Under the pieces are notes generated by a model. The model made no database searches. It saw only the letters and a program-made list of their open reading frames with translations, and was not told the DNA's origin. The position numbers were made by a program, and so were the translations under genes. Below, piece by piece: positions 25,201 to 36,375 of a stretch of 64,000 bases of DNA. How positions within the stretch are numbered: the first letter of the stretch is position 1; each line of letters opens with the position of its first letter. Origin of the DNA: Trametes villosa (taxonomy: Eukaryota; Basidiomycota; Agaricomycetes; Polyporales; Polyporaceae); NCBI GenBank assembly GCA_002964805.2, contig PUDQ02000001.1, positions 5,976,001 to 6,040,000 on the forward strand, in the 5' to 3' direction.

Positions 25201-25423
25201 CAACGTCTGCATAGACTGGGGTTTGGACTGACCCACATCTCCTCCTTCCCCTCCTCATCGTAGTGGAAGATCGCATGGTGCGCAGTTAGGTGCAGTGTGC
25301 CCGAGGACGTGCTCCCACTCTTCGTACAAAGTACGCCCTCGACCTACAATACCAGCGATCAGTTTGGCGGCTTGCATACAAGCTTGCGTTGTGCGGCACC
25401 TTTGTCACTCGCAAAGCATCCAT
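22256..25423 (-). CDS. myotubularin-type phosphoinositide 3-phosphatase
   Basis: Removes the 3-phosphate from PtdIns3P or PtdIns(3,5)P2 on endosomal and vacuolar membranes; the yeast homologue is Ymr1. The first exon M-D-A-L-R-V-T-K joins VEGVLCTKSG, then a PH-GRAM-like domain (HAIFHYDDEGKEEMW, VPYPLISLVSRMPM, TFETTFLSFATEKDAIDVF). The phosphatase domain follows: YPARLVVPTRISD, a R-S-K-C-R-I-P-V-L-T-Y motif, and the active-site loop C-S-D-G-W-D-R-T with nucleophilic Cys and Arg. The large last coding exon (from about 24502 leftward) then has DWLSFGHKYLDRCG and FLRQMHYHLYSCQFGTFL. A tail of roughly 340 residues rich in Ser, Pro and Thr follows and is probably disordered; such tails vary between fungi. 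Four or five short introns lie in the 5' part. The protein ends V-G-V-W-S. Confidence 0.93.
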
Positions 25424-27046
25424 GGTCTTATGTCGGTTTCATGTATAGCACTGGGTAGATGTAGGGAGAGTCGCGGTTTGGTGCACGGTGCGGACGGCAA
25501 GACAGACTGAGAGGTGTGTAATGACCGGCAGCTAAGCGAGAACAGAAAGAACTCGTCTTTCACGTAGAGGGTGGATGCGAGTAGGATTAGAGGGTACCCC
25601 GCGGCGACCGTGTGGGCGTTGGTTTGTGGACGAGGTCCGAGGCGTATCGTAGCGCGTCAGTAAGTACGCACGTACAGAGTTAGTCCCGATTTAGTAACTT
25701 CTTTGTACCGCGGCTGGTAAGATCATCACAATTTGTGAAGTAGTCACAGAGCTCAGGGAGGGGGCCGCCGAGGTTGCGATGCACTTGACGCTTGACCACC
25801 ATCTTCTCCGCTTGCTTTGGAGGAACGACAAACAGGTCAGATTCCTATACCTCACGAACACTTCCGACATCCCTGGCTGAGTCGCGAGACAGGCAAGAGT
25901 AAAGGTTTGATTTGGACGAGCATGCACAACTATCATCCTCACGTCGTGTTGATCCATACAACGTGGAATATAGTAGCTATGCCTACGCGCAGATCCCGGG
26001 CTTTGATCCTTGGCAGAGTGGTAAGGCACCGGTCAGACGGCTTGCGCAAAGATTGTTTACACCTTGCGCTGTACGGGGGCACGGTTTAGGATGGACGCAC
26101 GAGGCCGGCTTCGTAGGATCTGCTCGCCGGCTGCTTAGGCCACGGATGCGGGCGAGAGTCAACGGGCTTGAGCTGTTTCAATGCCTCATTGGTGTTCCAC
26201 CGAAACCAGAGAGAAGGGTACACTCGCCGAATGTCTGAGCCCGACGCCAAATAACCAACGATCCCAGAGACACTAGGGCTTTGTGCACTTCCAACTGGAA
26301 TGGTGCTTCCTGTGAGTGGTACGTCAGAACCTCATTGAGAACCTGCAGAAAGTCAACTAACTCACTTTTGTAGTTGCGATGGTCGTCCTCGAATGGCCAT
26401 TGGAATCGTCGATGATGCTCGAGCTCCTCATATTCCGAATGCCCCCCGCGCTGCATGGGATACAGTGCACTACGTTGCGTTGATCATCTGTCTCGATGAG
26501 AATCAATGTGTGATGTTGTTCGTGGAGGCTTGTTCTCCATCACTCTCTGGGCTCTTTGTAGCGAGGCAGCAAATCGCACAGGCCTGCGTCGAACAAGGCC
26601 CATTAGAGCGTGAGTGAGCTTATATGCATCTTCGAGCCGTATTCTGACGTACCTCCTTAGCGGAACCCTCCCGCCAGGCTCGAAGGCCCACCCTGAGCAG
26701 CACAGTGCCTTTTGCCAAATTGGCCGGCCCACCCGCGACAGTACCACATCGCCTGAACACTGCTTGCAAGACGAGCCAACCAGCGGTGCATTGCCGTCGA
26801 TGCTCTGGTATACTGTCGCACTCAGGCAACAGGGACTACTCCATGGGGATCCACCTTGCGATGCGCATCTGCGTACGACGTGCGGACGCTTGGACGCCGA
26901 CGCCGACGCCGGTCATTCCGCGCCTGGATGTTGCGTCTTGCTTGAAAGCACTTATGTGTTTGCCCCGCTATCCGGTGGGTCTCTCTGTAAAAAGCATGAA
27001 GTGCTGTTGAAGTCTTACAGAGCTCGCAGCGTCGCGGGTTTGGCGC

Positions 27047-27061
27047 AGGAGCAACACAATG
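27047..27061 (+). promoter_or_regulatory. array upstream element, unit 1
   Basis: AGGAGCAACACAATG, 200 bp before the copy-1 ATG; identical to the element of unit 2. Confidence 0.4.
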
Positions 27062-27246
27062 GGATCACGGACAGGCGCCAATGAGATGTTGAGGCCACTC
27101 CCGCGTCTAAATCATAAGCACTCTCCCTCTATCGCGTCGCGTCGCGCCTTTGGTTCCTTCGCTCACCTACCTACCCGTCTACCTGCCGCGTCGCTTCGCG
27201 TAACTCCTCTTTCCTCTCACTTACCGACATCGCACACTCCGACCCA

Positions 27247-27875
27247 ATGGTCTACTCGTCTACGCAACACCGTGCCGCCTCTGAGGGCTCCTGGACAGGC
27301 CAGGCCACACAACCCATAGCGGCTCGCGTCCCAGAAAACGGCGAAACCCAATGCTTCGAAGGGATGTTCTTCGCAGACGAGGACTTCACGGCGGAGAGGC
27401 GAGGCGAGTTATGAACCAGTGTACTCGTAAAGCTTCTTGAGCTGACCTCGTAGCTAAACCAGCCCCATCCTCGGACTTAGCCACTACCTCGACGCAGGAC
27501 AACATGGTCCGACCGATCCCCATGGCGAACCCCCCAGCAGCGTTCCCTCAGATCCGCGAACACTGCATGCGATGCCATGCATGGTTCCTTCCACAAGAGA
27601 ACGGGGACCACGCCTGCAGGATCCCACACTCCCATGCCCCAGTTGGGACGCGCATCGCCGGGGCGAAGGCGGTATACCCCGCGCTCTACTACCCGTGCTG
27701 CGGGCTACATCGGATCGATATCCCTGGCTTCCCCATCCCTCCAAGCACGACATGCTTCTCGGTGCCGCACGTTCCTACGCCTTGCCCTCCCCTAGGCCCC
27801 TCCAAACCTCCCCCACAAAGCTGCGAGGCGCTCGGGTGCGCTATCCTACTCGACCAGCCTGTAGGCCCTCTGTAG
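27247..27875 (+). pseudogene. Cys/His-rich tandem family, copy 1 (disrupted or spliced)
   Basis: From the ATG at 27247 the first 56 codons read MVYSSTQHRAASEG ... QATQPIAARVPENG, matching the N-terminus of the 38.0 kb copy (TARATQPIAARAV), then hit TGA (GEL-stop). Homology resumes in another frame from about 27455. There it runs to the family core HCMRCHAWFLPQENG, C-R-I-P-H, YYPCCGLHRIDIPG and C-E-A-L-G-C, ending at TAG near 27873. A 36-nt stretch with GT..AG borders and a CTGAC box (about 27421-27456) could be an intron but is unusually short, so loss of function by frameshift is equally likely. The core motif itself has kept all Cys and His residues. Function unknown. Confidence 0.5.
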
Positions 27876-30800
27876 GAACCTCACGGCCACTTAAAATCGA
27901 CCGTCACCGCTCAACACCCGCGCCAGCCAACTACTCTGCACACGCCGACGGGACCCATTTCGCCCCCCAATCCGGGTCCCCTTCTCCGCTGTGCGTCAAT
28001 GTCGTATGCGGCGCCATACCCGGCATCTCGCGGAGAACAACCCGCACCCGCGCGCCGTTCTGCACAGACCAGCACGAAGGCGGCGTACGACGGCCTATAC
28101 TATCCGCATCGGGAGCTACGTCGAATCACTGAATTGAGGTGCCTACTCTTCCCGAGCTCGGGGTGCCCGACCGCCCCTCGCGCTCTCACTCCTCCCTCCT
28201 CGCGTACGCCTCGCTCCCGTTCCTCCTTCCTCGTACTCCCCACGCTCTCACTCCACCCAACTCGCGCTACCCCACCCGAGCTGCCACTCTCATCCTGTGG
28301 CTCGTCCGACAACACCCCGTTAGGCATCGGTACCACATAAACACCCCCGGTCCAACGCCTTCACGTCGTGCGGCGCCCAGTAGCCTCATCCCTCGTTGGA
28401 AACTCGCTGCGGCTCAGCGTCCATTCGGTGCCTGCTCCCAGCGTCGACGAGCGACACGAATTTAAGCACTGCGCAGTCGCATACCACTTCGGGTGATGGG
28501 ATACCAAGACGTCCATGGGGCGGCGACGGGAGCGACGAAATGCGCCGCGTCGAGCATCGGCGCCCGCAAGTCACTCGGTACGTCGACCTCGCGTGCAGGC
28601 TGGGTGCGACCGCGTCTCTCGACGGACATGTCTCGTCGTGTGGTTGAATGGCTTTACGTGCTCTTCTTTCCTCGTAGGTATCTCACCCCAAATACCTTCT
28701 GTATCGCTATCCTTCTCCGTTGTTATCGTACGTTGTACAGTCTGTATCCATGTATGTCTTCTACGGCATAGCGCGTAGCAACAACCCTTCTCCCATAATC
28801 AGTCTATAGGCTTGCGACCCACACCCCACCAGAGCGCCCCATCGTACCAGCATCAATTCTGCCTCCATTCTCATGCAAGAATTCTGTATCCTGCGCTCAG
28901 ACACACTCAGGAGCGCCTGCGAATGCAAGTGTGGACGCATCGCGTTCCCGAGCGTGAAGCCGGTCTCGTTCGACGGGCACTAAGTCATCGGCGGCCCGCG
29001 GCGTTGGATGACCCGCAAGCGTGCGCGCCTCCCTTCGTACAGCGAATTCCTGTTCAAGACCGGGGGAGCGGTGTGTGTAAGATGCTGTTCGGGCAGCCTT
29101 TCGACGAGCGCGCACATGCAGACTTTGCGCGCAGCCATAGTTCTGGACACCGGCGTGCTTCCTCGCGACGACGATCGAGGGTTGTGCATGAACTGGCGAG
29201 CAGGGTGCCCGTCGTGACAGCCTCCAGTTACGATGCGATGGAGGTGGTAGCGCCGCGCACATAGCCTCGGTGACGACGAAACTGTAATGTCGTTCCCCAG
29301 GCTGCCTAAGATGGGGATCGTACGAATCCCGGGGCGCTTTCGTCAACTACTTGCTTACAGGGGTGCTGCGCCTGCGTGTTGTACGCCAATAGCGACATAT
29401 GGTGGCGAATTGCAGCAGCAGCAGTAGCAGGAGGGGCGGCGATCTATGACGGGGATTGCGAGTAAACACAGGTGTATATTCGTCGAGGTACTTCACTATG
29501 TTCGATGACTCTGGTACAGCCGAAGCATACTACTTCCCGACGCTGCTAACTCTGAGATAGCGGGACGATGAGCTTTTGATGCGTAGCAGTATGACCTGGC
29601 GCGAAGTATTTGGAGTCGGGGCTGGAAGCGCGAGCAGGGAGATGTGCGAAGCCAAGTTGAAGCAAGTGGAGCTGTGGCCGAGACAGGTCGCCAATGTGGC
29701 AGACAGCAGTGTAGATGCCGGTAAGACCCACAAGCAAGATGGAGGATGATAGATCCAAGTTTCGGAGGATAGGAGACGAAGGATAGTAGCCTGAGTAGAT
29801 TGGGGGATGAGCGTCCGCGGTGGTGGTTTGTGGAAGAGATGCAGCGCGTCAACAGATACTTGCGGAAGAGTAGTCCGGATTTGGTGCATTCCTTATGCCA
29901 CATCTAGAAGTCTAGTAGTCCTATCAATAGAGAATCATATCATCACCGCAGTCCCTAAGGCTACAGCTGGCCGAAGTTTCGATGTGTTCGCGGCTTGACC
30001 ACCATTCTCTTTCGCTCGTTCTGAGCTGTCGACAGCAATGCACCCGCCCCTCTCCAAACTTCTACAGCCGGACATCCTCAGTTTCTCGGACTGGTATGCC
30101 CAACGAACGTACTCGTACCACACGTCACGGTAGGTTGCCGCCATGACGATCATCGCGCAGTGGTATGTCGCCTCGTGAATTGAATCGACAAGGCAGTCAC
30201 TATGAGACATACGTCTAAGTGCAGCGGGCATGCCTGTGCTTTCGATGGCTCAGTAAGTAACCGATCTACGTCAGTTCCTAGCAAATGAACGATGCCTAGA
30301 TGAGATGACTCTACTCGTACGCACGCTCATTCAGAGAAGACTCTAGGTTTGGGTTTATAGCCTATGATTCTTCGGTCAGACTGTGAACGCATATAGTGTC
30401 TTTAGTGACTCGCGTATACGTGCAATGGTGCGTGAAAGGGGGTACAGCTGTCCCATAAACAACTTCAGAGAAATCTAACTGCTGTGACTAATCTCTATTC
30501 TAGCATAGCCGGCTTTGTGCCTCCTGCGATGTTAAGGCCTATGTTCAGGTGAGTAACATGTCAGGACAGTGAAACGCTGCTGAAAGCAACTAACTAGCCT
30601 TTGTAACAGCAGCGTCGCCTTCAAATGCCCATAGCCTTCAATGGCTCATACGTGAGTGTATTTATACCTGTCGCCAGCGGTCAGAATCTCACACGCGGTC
30701 ATAGGAAAGGCGAGGTAGAGTGGACGCCTCTACTGCGTACCTCTATCCTGGGCGGTACGAACCCTTCGCCGATAGCACTGGTCCACCCACAGCAACGCAA

Positions 30801-31070
30801 CGTCGACCGGGAAGCACTCGCCAGACAGGCCAAGTAGCGGCGGTTTCATGGCGGCATCCAGATGACTTATACTCCAGAAGGCAGCAGAAGGTGTGAGTAG
30901 AGTTGCACGCAGTGGTGTGCACCTGCGCGCGCTGTGCAAACGCGCTGTGGGTGCTACCCCAGCGCATCCTCGGGTCATCCTATAGTACGTTTCATACTCA
31001 GAGAACCATTCTGCAGATGCTAACGTACCTGGAAAAGCTAGGCATTATTCATGGTTCAAAGTCCTGGCGT

Positions 31071-31085
31071 AGGAGCAACACAATG
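31071..31085 (+). promoter_or_regulatory. array upstream element, unit 2
   Basis: AGGAGCAACACAATG, 202 bp before the copy-2 ATG. It is followed by CACAACCA- and CATCGC-type repeats that also recur before copies 3 and 4. Confidence 0.4.
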
Positions 31086-31272
31086 CGATCACAGCGGGGT
31101 GCGAATTGGCCCGTTAAGTCACAACCAAGTGCCATAGCCGACCCGCGCCTAAAACACAACCAACGTCCTTCCACCGCGCTTATCCACAACCATCCTCACT
31201 CACCGCGTCGCGTCGTGACCCCTCCATCTCCCTTTCCTCTTCCACGACGAAACCATATACTCTTCAAACACC

Positions 31273-31944
31273 ATGTCGTACGCCCCCGCGCAGCAGGCTC
31301 CGAACACCCACAGCAGCTTCGGCCCAGCGCAACCCGACATGTGGACCGCGCGGGTCACCCAACCGCTAGCAACCGAGTCGGCATATGTCCCCAACGGTAT
31401 CCACGACACAACAATTCCATCCGCCGCGAATTCGACAGAAGCTCGAGGGGAAGCCCTCAAATGCTCGAACGACGCAGAGCAGTCGCGGTCTGAGCGGAAC
31501 GATGCCGTGCTCTACACAATGGCAGCCTCGACGTCCGCCGCCTCTCTGTCCCACCAGCAAATCCCCGCCAATCCAGCTTCCTCGCACCTGGCCGGGCCCG
31601 CTGGACTCATGGAGTCCGTCCTCATCCCTGAACAGTGCGGCCGCTGTAACCAGTGGTACTTCGAGGAGGACAACGGTCCACAGGCCTGCTGTATGCCGCA
31701 CCCGGCGGCTCCCCTCTCGACTCGCTTCGCCGGCCAGAAGGCCACGTACCCCGGCTGGTACTTCCCCTGTTGTGGGATGCACCAGATCGCCATTCCCGGC
31801 CTACTGGGCTCTCCAACCTGCCCTGCGATGCCGCATAAGGCCGTCCCAGTCCCTCGCGCCCGCCCTTTCGAACCTCCTCTGAGTCAGGGCTTCCAGCCCT
31901 TCGGGGTATTCGACTCATCAGCGCCACCCTCAGCCAACCTGTAG
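31273..31944 (+). CDS. Cys/His-rich tandem family, copy 2 (uncharacterised)
   Basis: Intronless ORF of 223 residues. It starts MSYAPAQQAPNTHSS with a disordered, Gln/Ala/Ser-rich N-terminal half that includes a TARVTQPLATES match to the other copies. The core is Q-C-G-R-C-N-Q-W-Y-F, D-N-G-P-Q-A-C-C-M-P-H-P, F-A-G-Q-K-A-T-Y-P-G-W-Y-F-P-C-C-G-M-H-Q-I-A-I-P-G. The final C-x3-GC of other copies has become G-F-Q-P-F-G-V-F, so this copy has lost that Cys pair. The spacing C-x2-C, C-x3-H, CCG-x-H suggests a small zinc-binding fold; this is inference. There is no signal peptide and no membrane segment. It is preceded at -202 by the array's upstream element. Confidence 0.65.
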   Translation: MSYAPAQQAPNTHSSFGPAQPDMWTARVTQPLATESAYVPNGIHDTTIPSAANSTEARGEALKCSNDAEQSRSERNDAVLYTMAASTSAASLSHQQIPANPASSHLAGPAGLMESVLIPEQCGRCNQWYFEEDNGPQACCMPHPAAPLSTRFAGQKATYPGWYFPCCGMHQIAIPGLLGSPTCPAMPHKAVPVPRARPFEPPLSQGFQPFGVFDSSAPPSANL

Positions 31945-31970
31945 GACCTCGGCGCCAGCCTGGCACAACG

Positions 31971-31983
31971 CCCCCCCCCCCCC
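31971..31983 (+). repeat. poly-C tract
   Basis: A run of 13 C, 26 bp after the copy-2 stop. It is the longest homopolymer I noticed in the window. Its exact length may be a sequencing or polymerase artefact. Confidence 0.6.
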
Positions 31984-32025
31984 ATCACCCTTCTCCCGCC
32001 ATTCATGCACGCGTCCCCAGCGCCC

Positions 32026-32037
32026 TTGTGGCTAAAC
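32026..32037 (+). promoter_or_regulatory. array 3' element after copy 2
   Basis: TTGTGGCTAAAC starts 82 bp after the last base of the stop codon. It is the same sequence as after copies 3 and 5. Role unknown; it may lie in the 3' UTR. Confidence 0.4.
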
Positions 32038-33333
32038 AGGCGCCCTGCCTGTCCCCGCCTGCGGCGTGCGACACACCCCCCGCGCCTTCGAACAGCCGCG
32101 ATTCACGTTGCTCCGCTTCGGCGACGCTATCCGCGGTCCCATACACAGTGCGCCGACGACGATAGCGACGAGGGTACGAAGGGGCCGCTCGTTCCGCTCT
32201 TAATCTCGCGGATGGCAGCGTAGACCAGCGCGCGCTCATTCCATCGCGGTCGGCGTCATGTCGGATCCCCTTTCGTCCCCACTTAGCAACCCCCCCTCTG
32301 CTTCTCCCTACCACATCGTCGCGCGCTCCCTCCCAATACGGCGCTCTCCTCTCCCTCCGGGCTTGCTACTAGAGCCCAAGGGTCCTATCTCCCGCTACCG
32401 CCCTAGTGTATGACTATTGTACGATACCGTTTGCATGTGGATAACTCCCCAGATTCATACTGCATTGATAACTTTTTACCTCTATCCCGGCGTTGGGCAG
32501 ACGATGCCAGATGCAGTACTCCACCCAGCGTATGGCATACATCCAAGCTAGTCGTAAATGCGTGTCGAGCACTTACGGCCTCATTCACCGAGCTCCTCGG
32601 CTGCGAATGCGATACGTCCTGTTCGCTGATACCGCGCTGCTTCACAGTATGCGCGCGTAGCACTACTGGTTACAGCGCGAGGGGTGCGCAGGCCTACAGA
32701 GTTCAGCACAACAGAGTGAGCGAACTCAGCTCGCAGCGCGGAATAGTACCGTTGCTTGTGTCGCTCGTTCGCCCGGAGAACGGCGACATGGCGCGAGATG
32801 GAGTACGCTCGAGTTACGAGTAGCAGGAAGTCGAGCGGCACGCCAAGACAAGCAATACTTCCTATTTCTCGGAGCGCTCCTGGCGCACAGATTCAAGACT
32901 CAGAATAGAACCTGCTAGCTGCTTGCCATAGTGGTATACGTAGGGCAGCGCGGAGGAACGCGGCTGCCAGGAGACGCAGTGCTCTTCACAATCGGTGCTA
33001 CTAGAATTCGATGCTCGCTGTGACTCGTGGACGGGAATTGAAACCTCAAGGGTGTATCTCGATTGTCTACTGAAGAACACCTCGCACAAGATGGCGAAGA
33101 GTGATCAAGGAGGGTGTCGGGGTACTTATACTGACTCGGAGAGCCTCGTCCGTTCAGGTGATGGCTAACAAGTAGATCATGACAGGCGTGTTAGAATTGT
33201 AGAGCGTCAATCCTTTAGGCATTAGTCCATACTTAGCGCGGTCCTTATGCCACATCTAGCATTGTAGCAACCTCATAGTACCGCTACAGACGAGTCAGAT
33301 AGTCATTAGAGTGATCATTCAGTCGGGGTTTCG

Positions 33334-33603
33334 ATGCTTTTTCGGCTTGACTACCATGTTCCTTCGCTTGCTTCAGCTGTCGACGACACGCACACTGCAG
33401 AGCCTCAACCGAGAACACTGAGTTCCTGGACTTGGGCCGAGGTACCAACGAGGAACACATATGCCATACACAACTGCGTGATGTGTAAAAGGTTCGGCCC
33501 CTATAAAGAGTCCGTCCTATGCAACGACCAGGATGAGGCGCGCGTTGCACGTATGCACGCACTCGGGACTTTGGCTTCAAAGCGGTTTGAGTACCTGACC
33601 TAG
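33334..33603 (+). CDS. possible small ORF of unit 3, paralogous to unit 4
   Basis: Open frame of 89 codons in the 5' half of unit 3. Part of it aligns without gaps to the unit-4 ORF: S-W-T-W-A-E-V-P-T, T-Y-A-I-H-N-C-V-M, P-Y-K-E-S-V-L-C-N-D-Q-D-E. The frame is kept over about 50 codons although the DNA differs at many sites, which favours coding. The start is uncertain and there is no recognised domain. It could be one exon of a longer spliced gene, since GTGAGTACG and TTTGTAG splice-like signals lie downstream (33878-33944). Confidence 0.3.
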   Translation: MLFRLDYHVPSLASAVDDTHTAEPQPRTLSSWTWAEVPTRNTYAIHNCVMCKRFGPYKESVLCNDQDEARVARMHALGTLASKRFEYLT

Positions 33604-34430
33604 GATCTCGTCACGTAAGAGGCACCTAGATCCGGTACTTCGTTCAAGTATGCGCGCGCAATCGGGCTCGATTTCATGGATGCGTTGACTGGTTCTTTGG
33701 TTAGGCTATGTGTGCAGAAAGCCGTCGACGAGAGGCGACTTTGCCTCGCGCCAACAACTGCGCGTCGACGCGTACTGAATGATATGGTTCCCGACACGCA
33801 GTGTCTAAGAGGCTCGAAACATCGTCGTGCTAACGTGATGACTCTATGCACTCCTTGATGCCAAAGACCTATGTCTTCGTGAGTACGCCATTGCATTGTT
33901 GCCAGCTTCACCGTCACGGACACATTCTAACTCGCCTTTGTAGCGGTAATCCTCGTGGTCTGAGGGTCATTGCCTCGAAGACCTTCTACTACGGATCCAG
34001 GTACTCTCCGCAACTCAATGAGCATTGTAGTGGTGAGCTAATATTTATATCGGTCAGAGATGTATGCTGATACACGGTCATAGCGAACACGAAGTCTATG
34101 CCCCCACCGCAAATATTCAGTCCGGTCGGGGCGAACGCCTGCCGACACAACTGGCCCATCGACGGTCAAACGACATTGCCCGCGAACGGTGCGCAAGAGG
34201 AGCCAAGTAGTGACGCTTCTCTGGCGCGGATGCATGCGCCGTAGCACGCATTCACCAGGAGGCTTCTGTGGTTTCAAAACCGCGGCATGCGGGCGTGCTT
34301 CCGTAGCACTTGCATCTTTGTGGAGATCGAAGTCGACCAGCGGTACGTTTGAGCACCCGTCGAATTACCTACACAGCCTAAATTTCCAGACAGATCCTCG
34401 CAGACTTCGCGTCATCTTACCTCCAGTACA

Positions 34431-34444
34431 AGAGCAACACAATG
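34431..34444 (+). promoter_or_regulatory. array upstream element, unit 3
   Basis: AGAGCAACACAATG, 216 bp before the copy-3 ATG. Confidence 0.4.
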
Positions 34445-34646
34445 CGGTCATGGCGGAGTGCCAGACGAGCGTCTGTTTTAGTCACAAGAAAGTGACATTG
34501 CCGATACCCGCGTCAAAACACGAACATTGTCCCTCCATCGCGCCCAGCCGCAACCATCCTCCTTCCACTGCGCCGCGCCGTCTTCTTCCTCCCTCACCAA
34601 TCCGGATACTAACCCATACATCATCCTACCATCCGACAACCTCACC

Positions 34647-35276
34647 ATGCAGCAATATCACACCTCGCAGGCATCGTCGAGCAACGCCGAACTTCCGGCC
34701 CTGTGGGCGGCCCAGGAAACGCAGCCTGTCGCTGGTCAAGCGACGAACTTCGGCGGTTCCATCGGAGGCGAAACATTTCCCACTTTCAAGTATACGACAG
34801 GCATTCAGGGCGGCATGGTCAATTCAAACACGGAGCAGCGAGCTCAAGCCCGGCCTCGGTCTGAGGTCGACATTCATCCGATGGCCCCCTCGGCATCCGT
34901 CATCCTGTCTGCGCCGGTCGACCCCATGCACGCAGACCCCGCCACCTTCCCAGAGCCTATCCCCCTACCAGAGCACTGCATGCGCTGTCATGCCTGGTAC
35001 TCGCCCGGGGATAACGGTCCTCGGGCGTGCTCAATCCCCCATCCCATGCCGCCCCTTCCGACCCGCATCGCGGGCCGGAAGGCTACCTACCCTGCCCTCT
35101 ATCACCCGTGTTGCGGGTTACACCAGGTTGCGATCCCCGGGCTCCCGTGGTACCCGAATTTGCTATGCCCGGCCACTCCCCATTTACCCGTTCCAATCCC
35201 TCGCGACGATTCCGCGGAGTTCCCTCCCGAAGGCTGCAAGGCCGTCGGATGCTTCGCGCTGCCTGCCCCGGCTTGA
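34647..35276 (+). CDS. Cys/His-rich tandem family, copy 3 (uncharacterised)
   Basis: Intronless ORF of 209 residues, M-Q-Q-Y-H-T-S-Q-A-S-S-S at the start. The N-terminal ~105 residues are low-complexity but contain family landmarks (QETQPVAG, FPTFKYTTG, NSNTEQRAQARP, EVDIHPMA). The core reads E-H-C-M-R-C-H-A-W-Y-S-P, N-G-P-R-A-C-S-I-P-H-P, T-R-I-A-G-R-K-A-T-Y, Y-H-P-C-C-G-L-H-Q-V-A-I-P-G and C-K-A-V-G-C-F. All candidate metal ligands are intact. It is preceded by the upstream element at 34431 and followed by the GGCTAAAC element at 35370. The closest relative is copy 4. I do not recognise a named domain. Confidence 0.7.
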   Translation: MQQYHTSQASSSNAELPALWAAQETQPVAGQATNFGGSIGGETFPTFKYTTGIQGGMVNSNTEQRAQARPRSEVDIHPMAPSASVILSAPVDPMHADPATFPEPIPLPEHCMRCHAWYSPGDNGPRACSIPHPMPPLPTRIAGRKATYPALYHPCCGLHQVAIPGLPWYPNLLCPATPHLPVPIPRDDSAEFPPEGCKAVGCFALPAPA

Positions 35277-35369
35277 AGGCCTGCCACTGGACGTCAACTC
35301 AGTCCAGTCACGCCTCCCCATCTCATCTCATCCCATTCCACCCGCAATCGCACCCTCCCCTTGGCGCCG

Positions 35370-35381
35370 TTGTGGCTAAAC
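35370..35381 (+). promoter_or_regulatory. array 3' element after copy 3
   Basis: TTGTGGCTAAAC starts 94 bp after the last base of the stop codon and is followed by GGCGGTC. Confidence 0.4.
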
Positions 35382-35901
35382 GGCGGTCGGCGCCTCCCCT
35401 TCTCCCCGTCCGACGTCGCCCGCTACTGCTAAACCCGAGGCCCTCCCCGTACCTCCTTCCGGATCCGTCGCTATTACGCGCCGCCCACACGTCGGACGAC
35501 GCACTCGAGCTCGCGGCCACTGAGCCAGAGGCTGATCATCGGCCCGATGCTCCTGCCATTGCCGAAACCTCACCGGGCGGCGGGCCCCAATCACTCCACG
35601 GCCTTCACTCCCCACACTCGAGCGGATTGCGACACTCACCGGGCGACGGGCGGTATGACGCCGAGCAGGACCTTCCACGCGACCATTGTACGAGCACGAA
35701 TCGGATGACCTCTGTAGCAGTGGTACATATACGTAGTATACTTTCATGTACCCTCACTGTTTATTCCCTCTTCCCCTCTGTTGTTCGGACGATCTCTGAT
35801 GGTGTACTCTATATTGTAAATCATGTATAACAACCGATTGTAAATGCACGGCGCTACCCTATGAGCCCCAATTGTAGGTCTAAGCCCGTCTTAATGACGC
35901 T

Positions 35902-36375
35902 CCAGAAAGCGGTGACCTGCAGGCCGACGTGCAGTAGCCGCGTGGTGGGAGGCATGACTGCGCCACAACGCTGCCTCGATCGGGAGCTATACAGCGATCG
36001 ACGTACCGCCTGATCTCGCTCCTCCTAGGATCATCCGCCACATGTCCGTCGTTCATTAGCACTACTGTGCCTCTACACCGCACCCGCTGCACGCGTCGCG
36101 CCGGGTCCGGTGCGAGCGGCGCGCGGACAGCATCCCTCGAAGTCCCCGGCGCATTAGAAGGCGCGAAGGCCCTCATCGCACTGCGAAGCGCAGCCTTCGC
36201 GTTCTTCTCGCTCGTATCGCTCGTCGCCCCGAAGAACCAGAAGTGCACTCGGGGGTGGAGTCGCGCGCCTTGAGGTGTGCTACGCCCGCAAAGCGCGAAG
36301 TCGAGCACCGTGCCGGGGTGAACGATGCGCGCGCTCAGCTCGTAACGATCTGGCACGCAGGTCCGATCTGGGAGG
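35902..36375. repeat. 0.5 kb repeat, left copy
   Basis: It starts CCAGAAAGCGGTGACCTGCA and runs through blocks such as GCCGACGTGCAGTAGCCGCG, CACCGCACCCGCTGC and GCGAAGCGCAGCCTTCGCG to GCACGCAGGTC. Near-identical to 39878-40391, with small indels. Neither strand has a convincing gene, although matching minus-strand ORFs occur in both copies. Confidence 0.75.

Larger units (their letters stand above)
25690..29889 (+). repeat. tandem segment, unit 1 (most diverged)
   Basis: This is the leftmost unit of the accessory array. It shares with the later units a landmark near 25775-25815 (GCGATG ... GCTTGACCACCAT ... CTTCTCCGCTTGCTTT). It also has a possible intron with TTTTGTAG acceptor near 26335-26390, the upstream element at 27047 and a copy of the Cys/His gene at 27247. 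Divergence is high, and boundaries are approximate (no alignment could be run). The unit is longer than the others, and 27.9-29.9 kb holds no gene I can support. Confidence 0.45.
29890..33244 (+). repeat. tandem segment, unit 2
   Basis: It begins near CCTTATGCCACATCTAG (29891-29907), a landmark that also opens units 3 (33245) and, degraded, 4 (36690). The GTTTCGATG ... GGCTTGACCACCAT landmark follows at 29973-30010. Later come a CTTTGTAAC remnant of the shared acceptor near 30600, the upstream element at 31071 and the Cys/His gene at 31273. Confidence 0.6.

Noticed and set aside
27880..29880. A further gene in the right half of unit 1
   Set aside because: Several 80-190 codon frames exist on both strands, but none shows a motif, conserved splice sites or a match to the other units.
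35370..35381. GGCTAAACGG as part of a tRNA-like gene
   Set aside because: No cloverleaf or B-box sequence surrounds any of the four sites.
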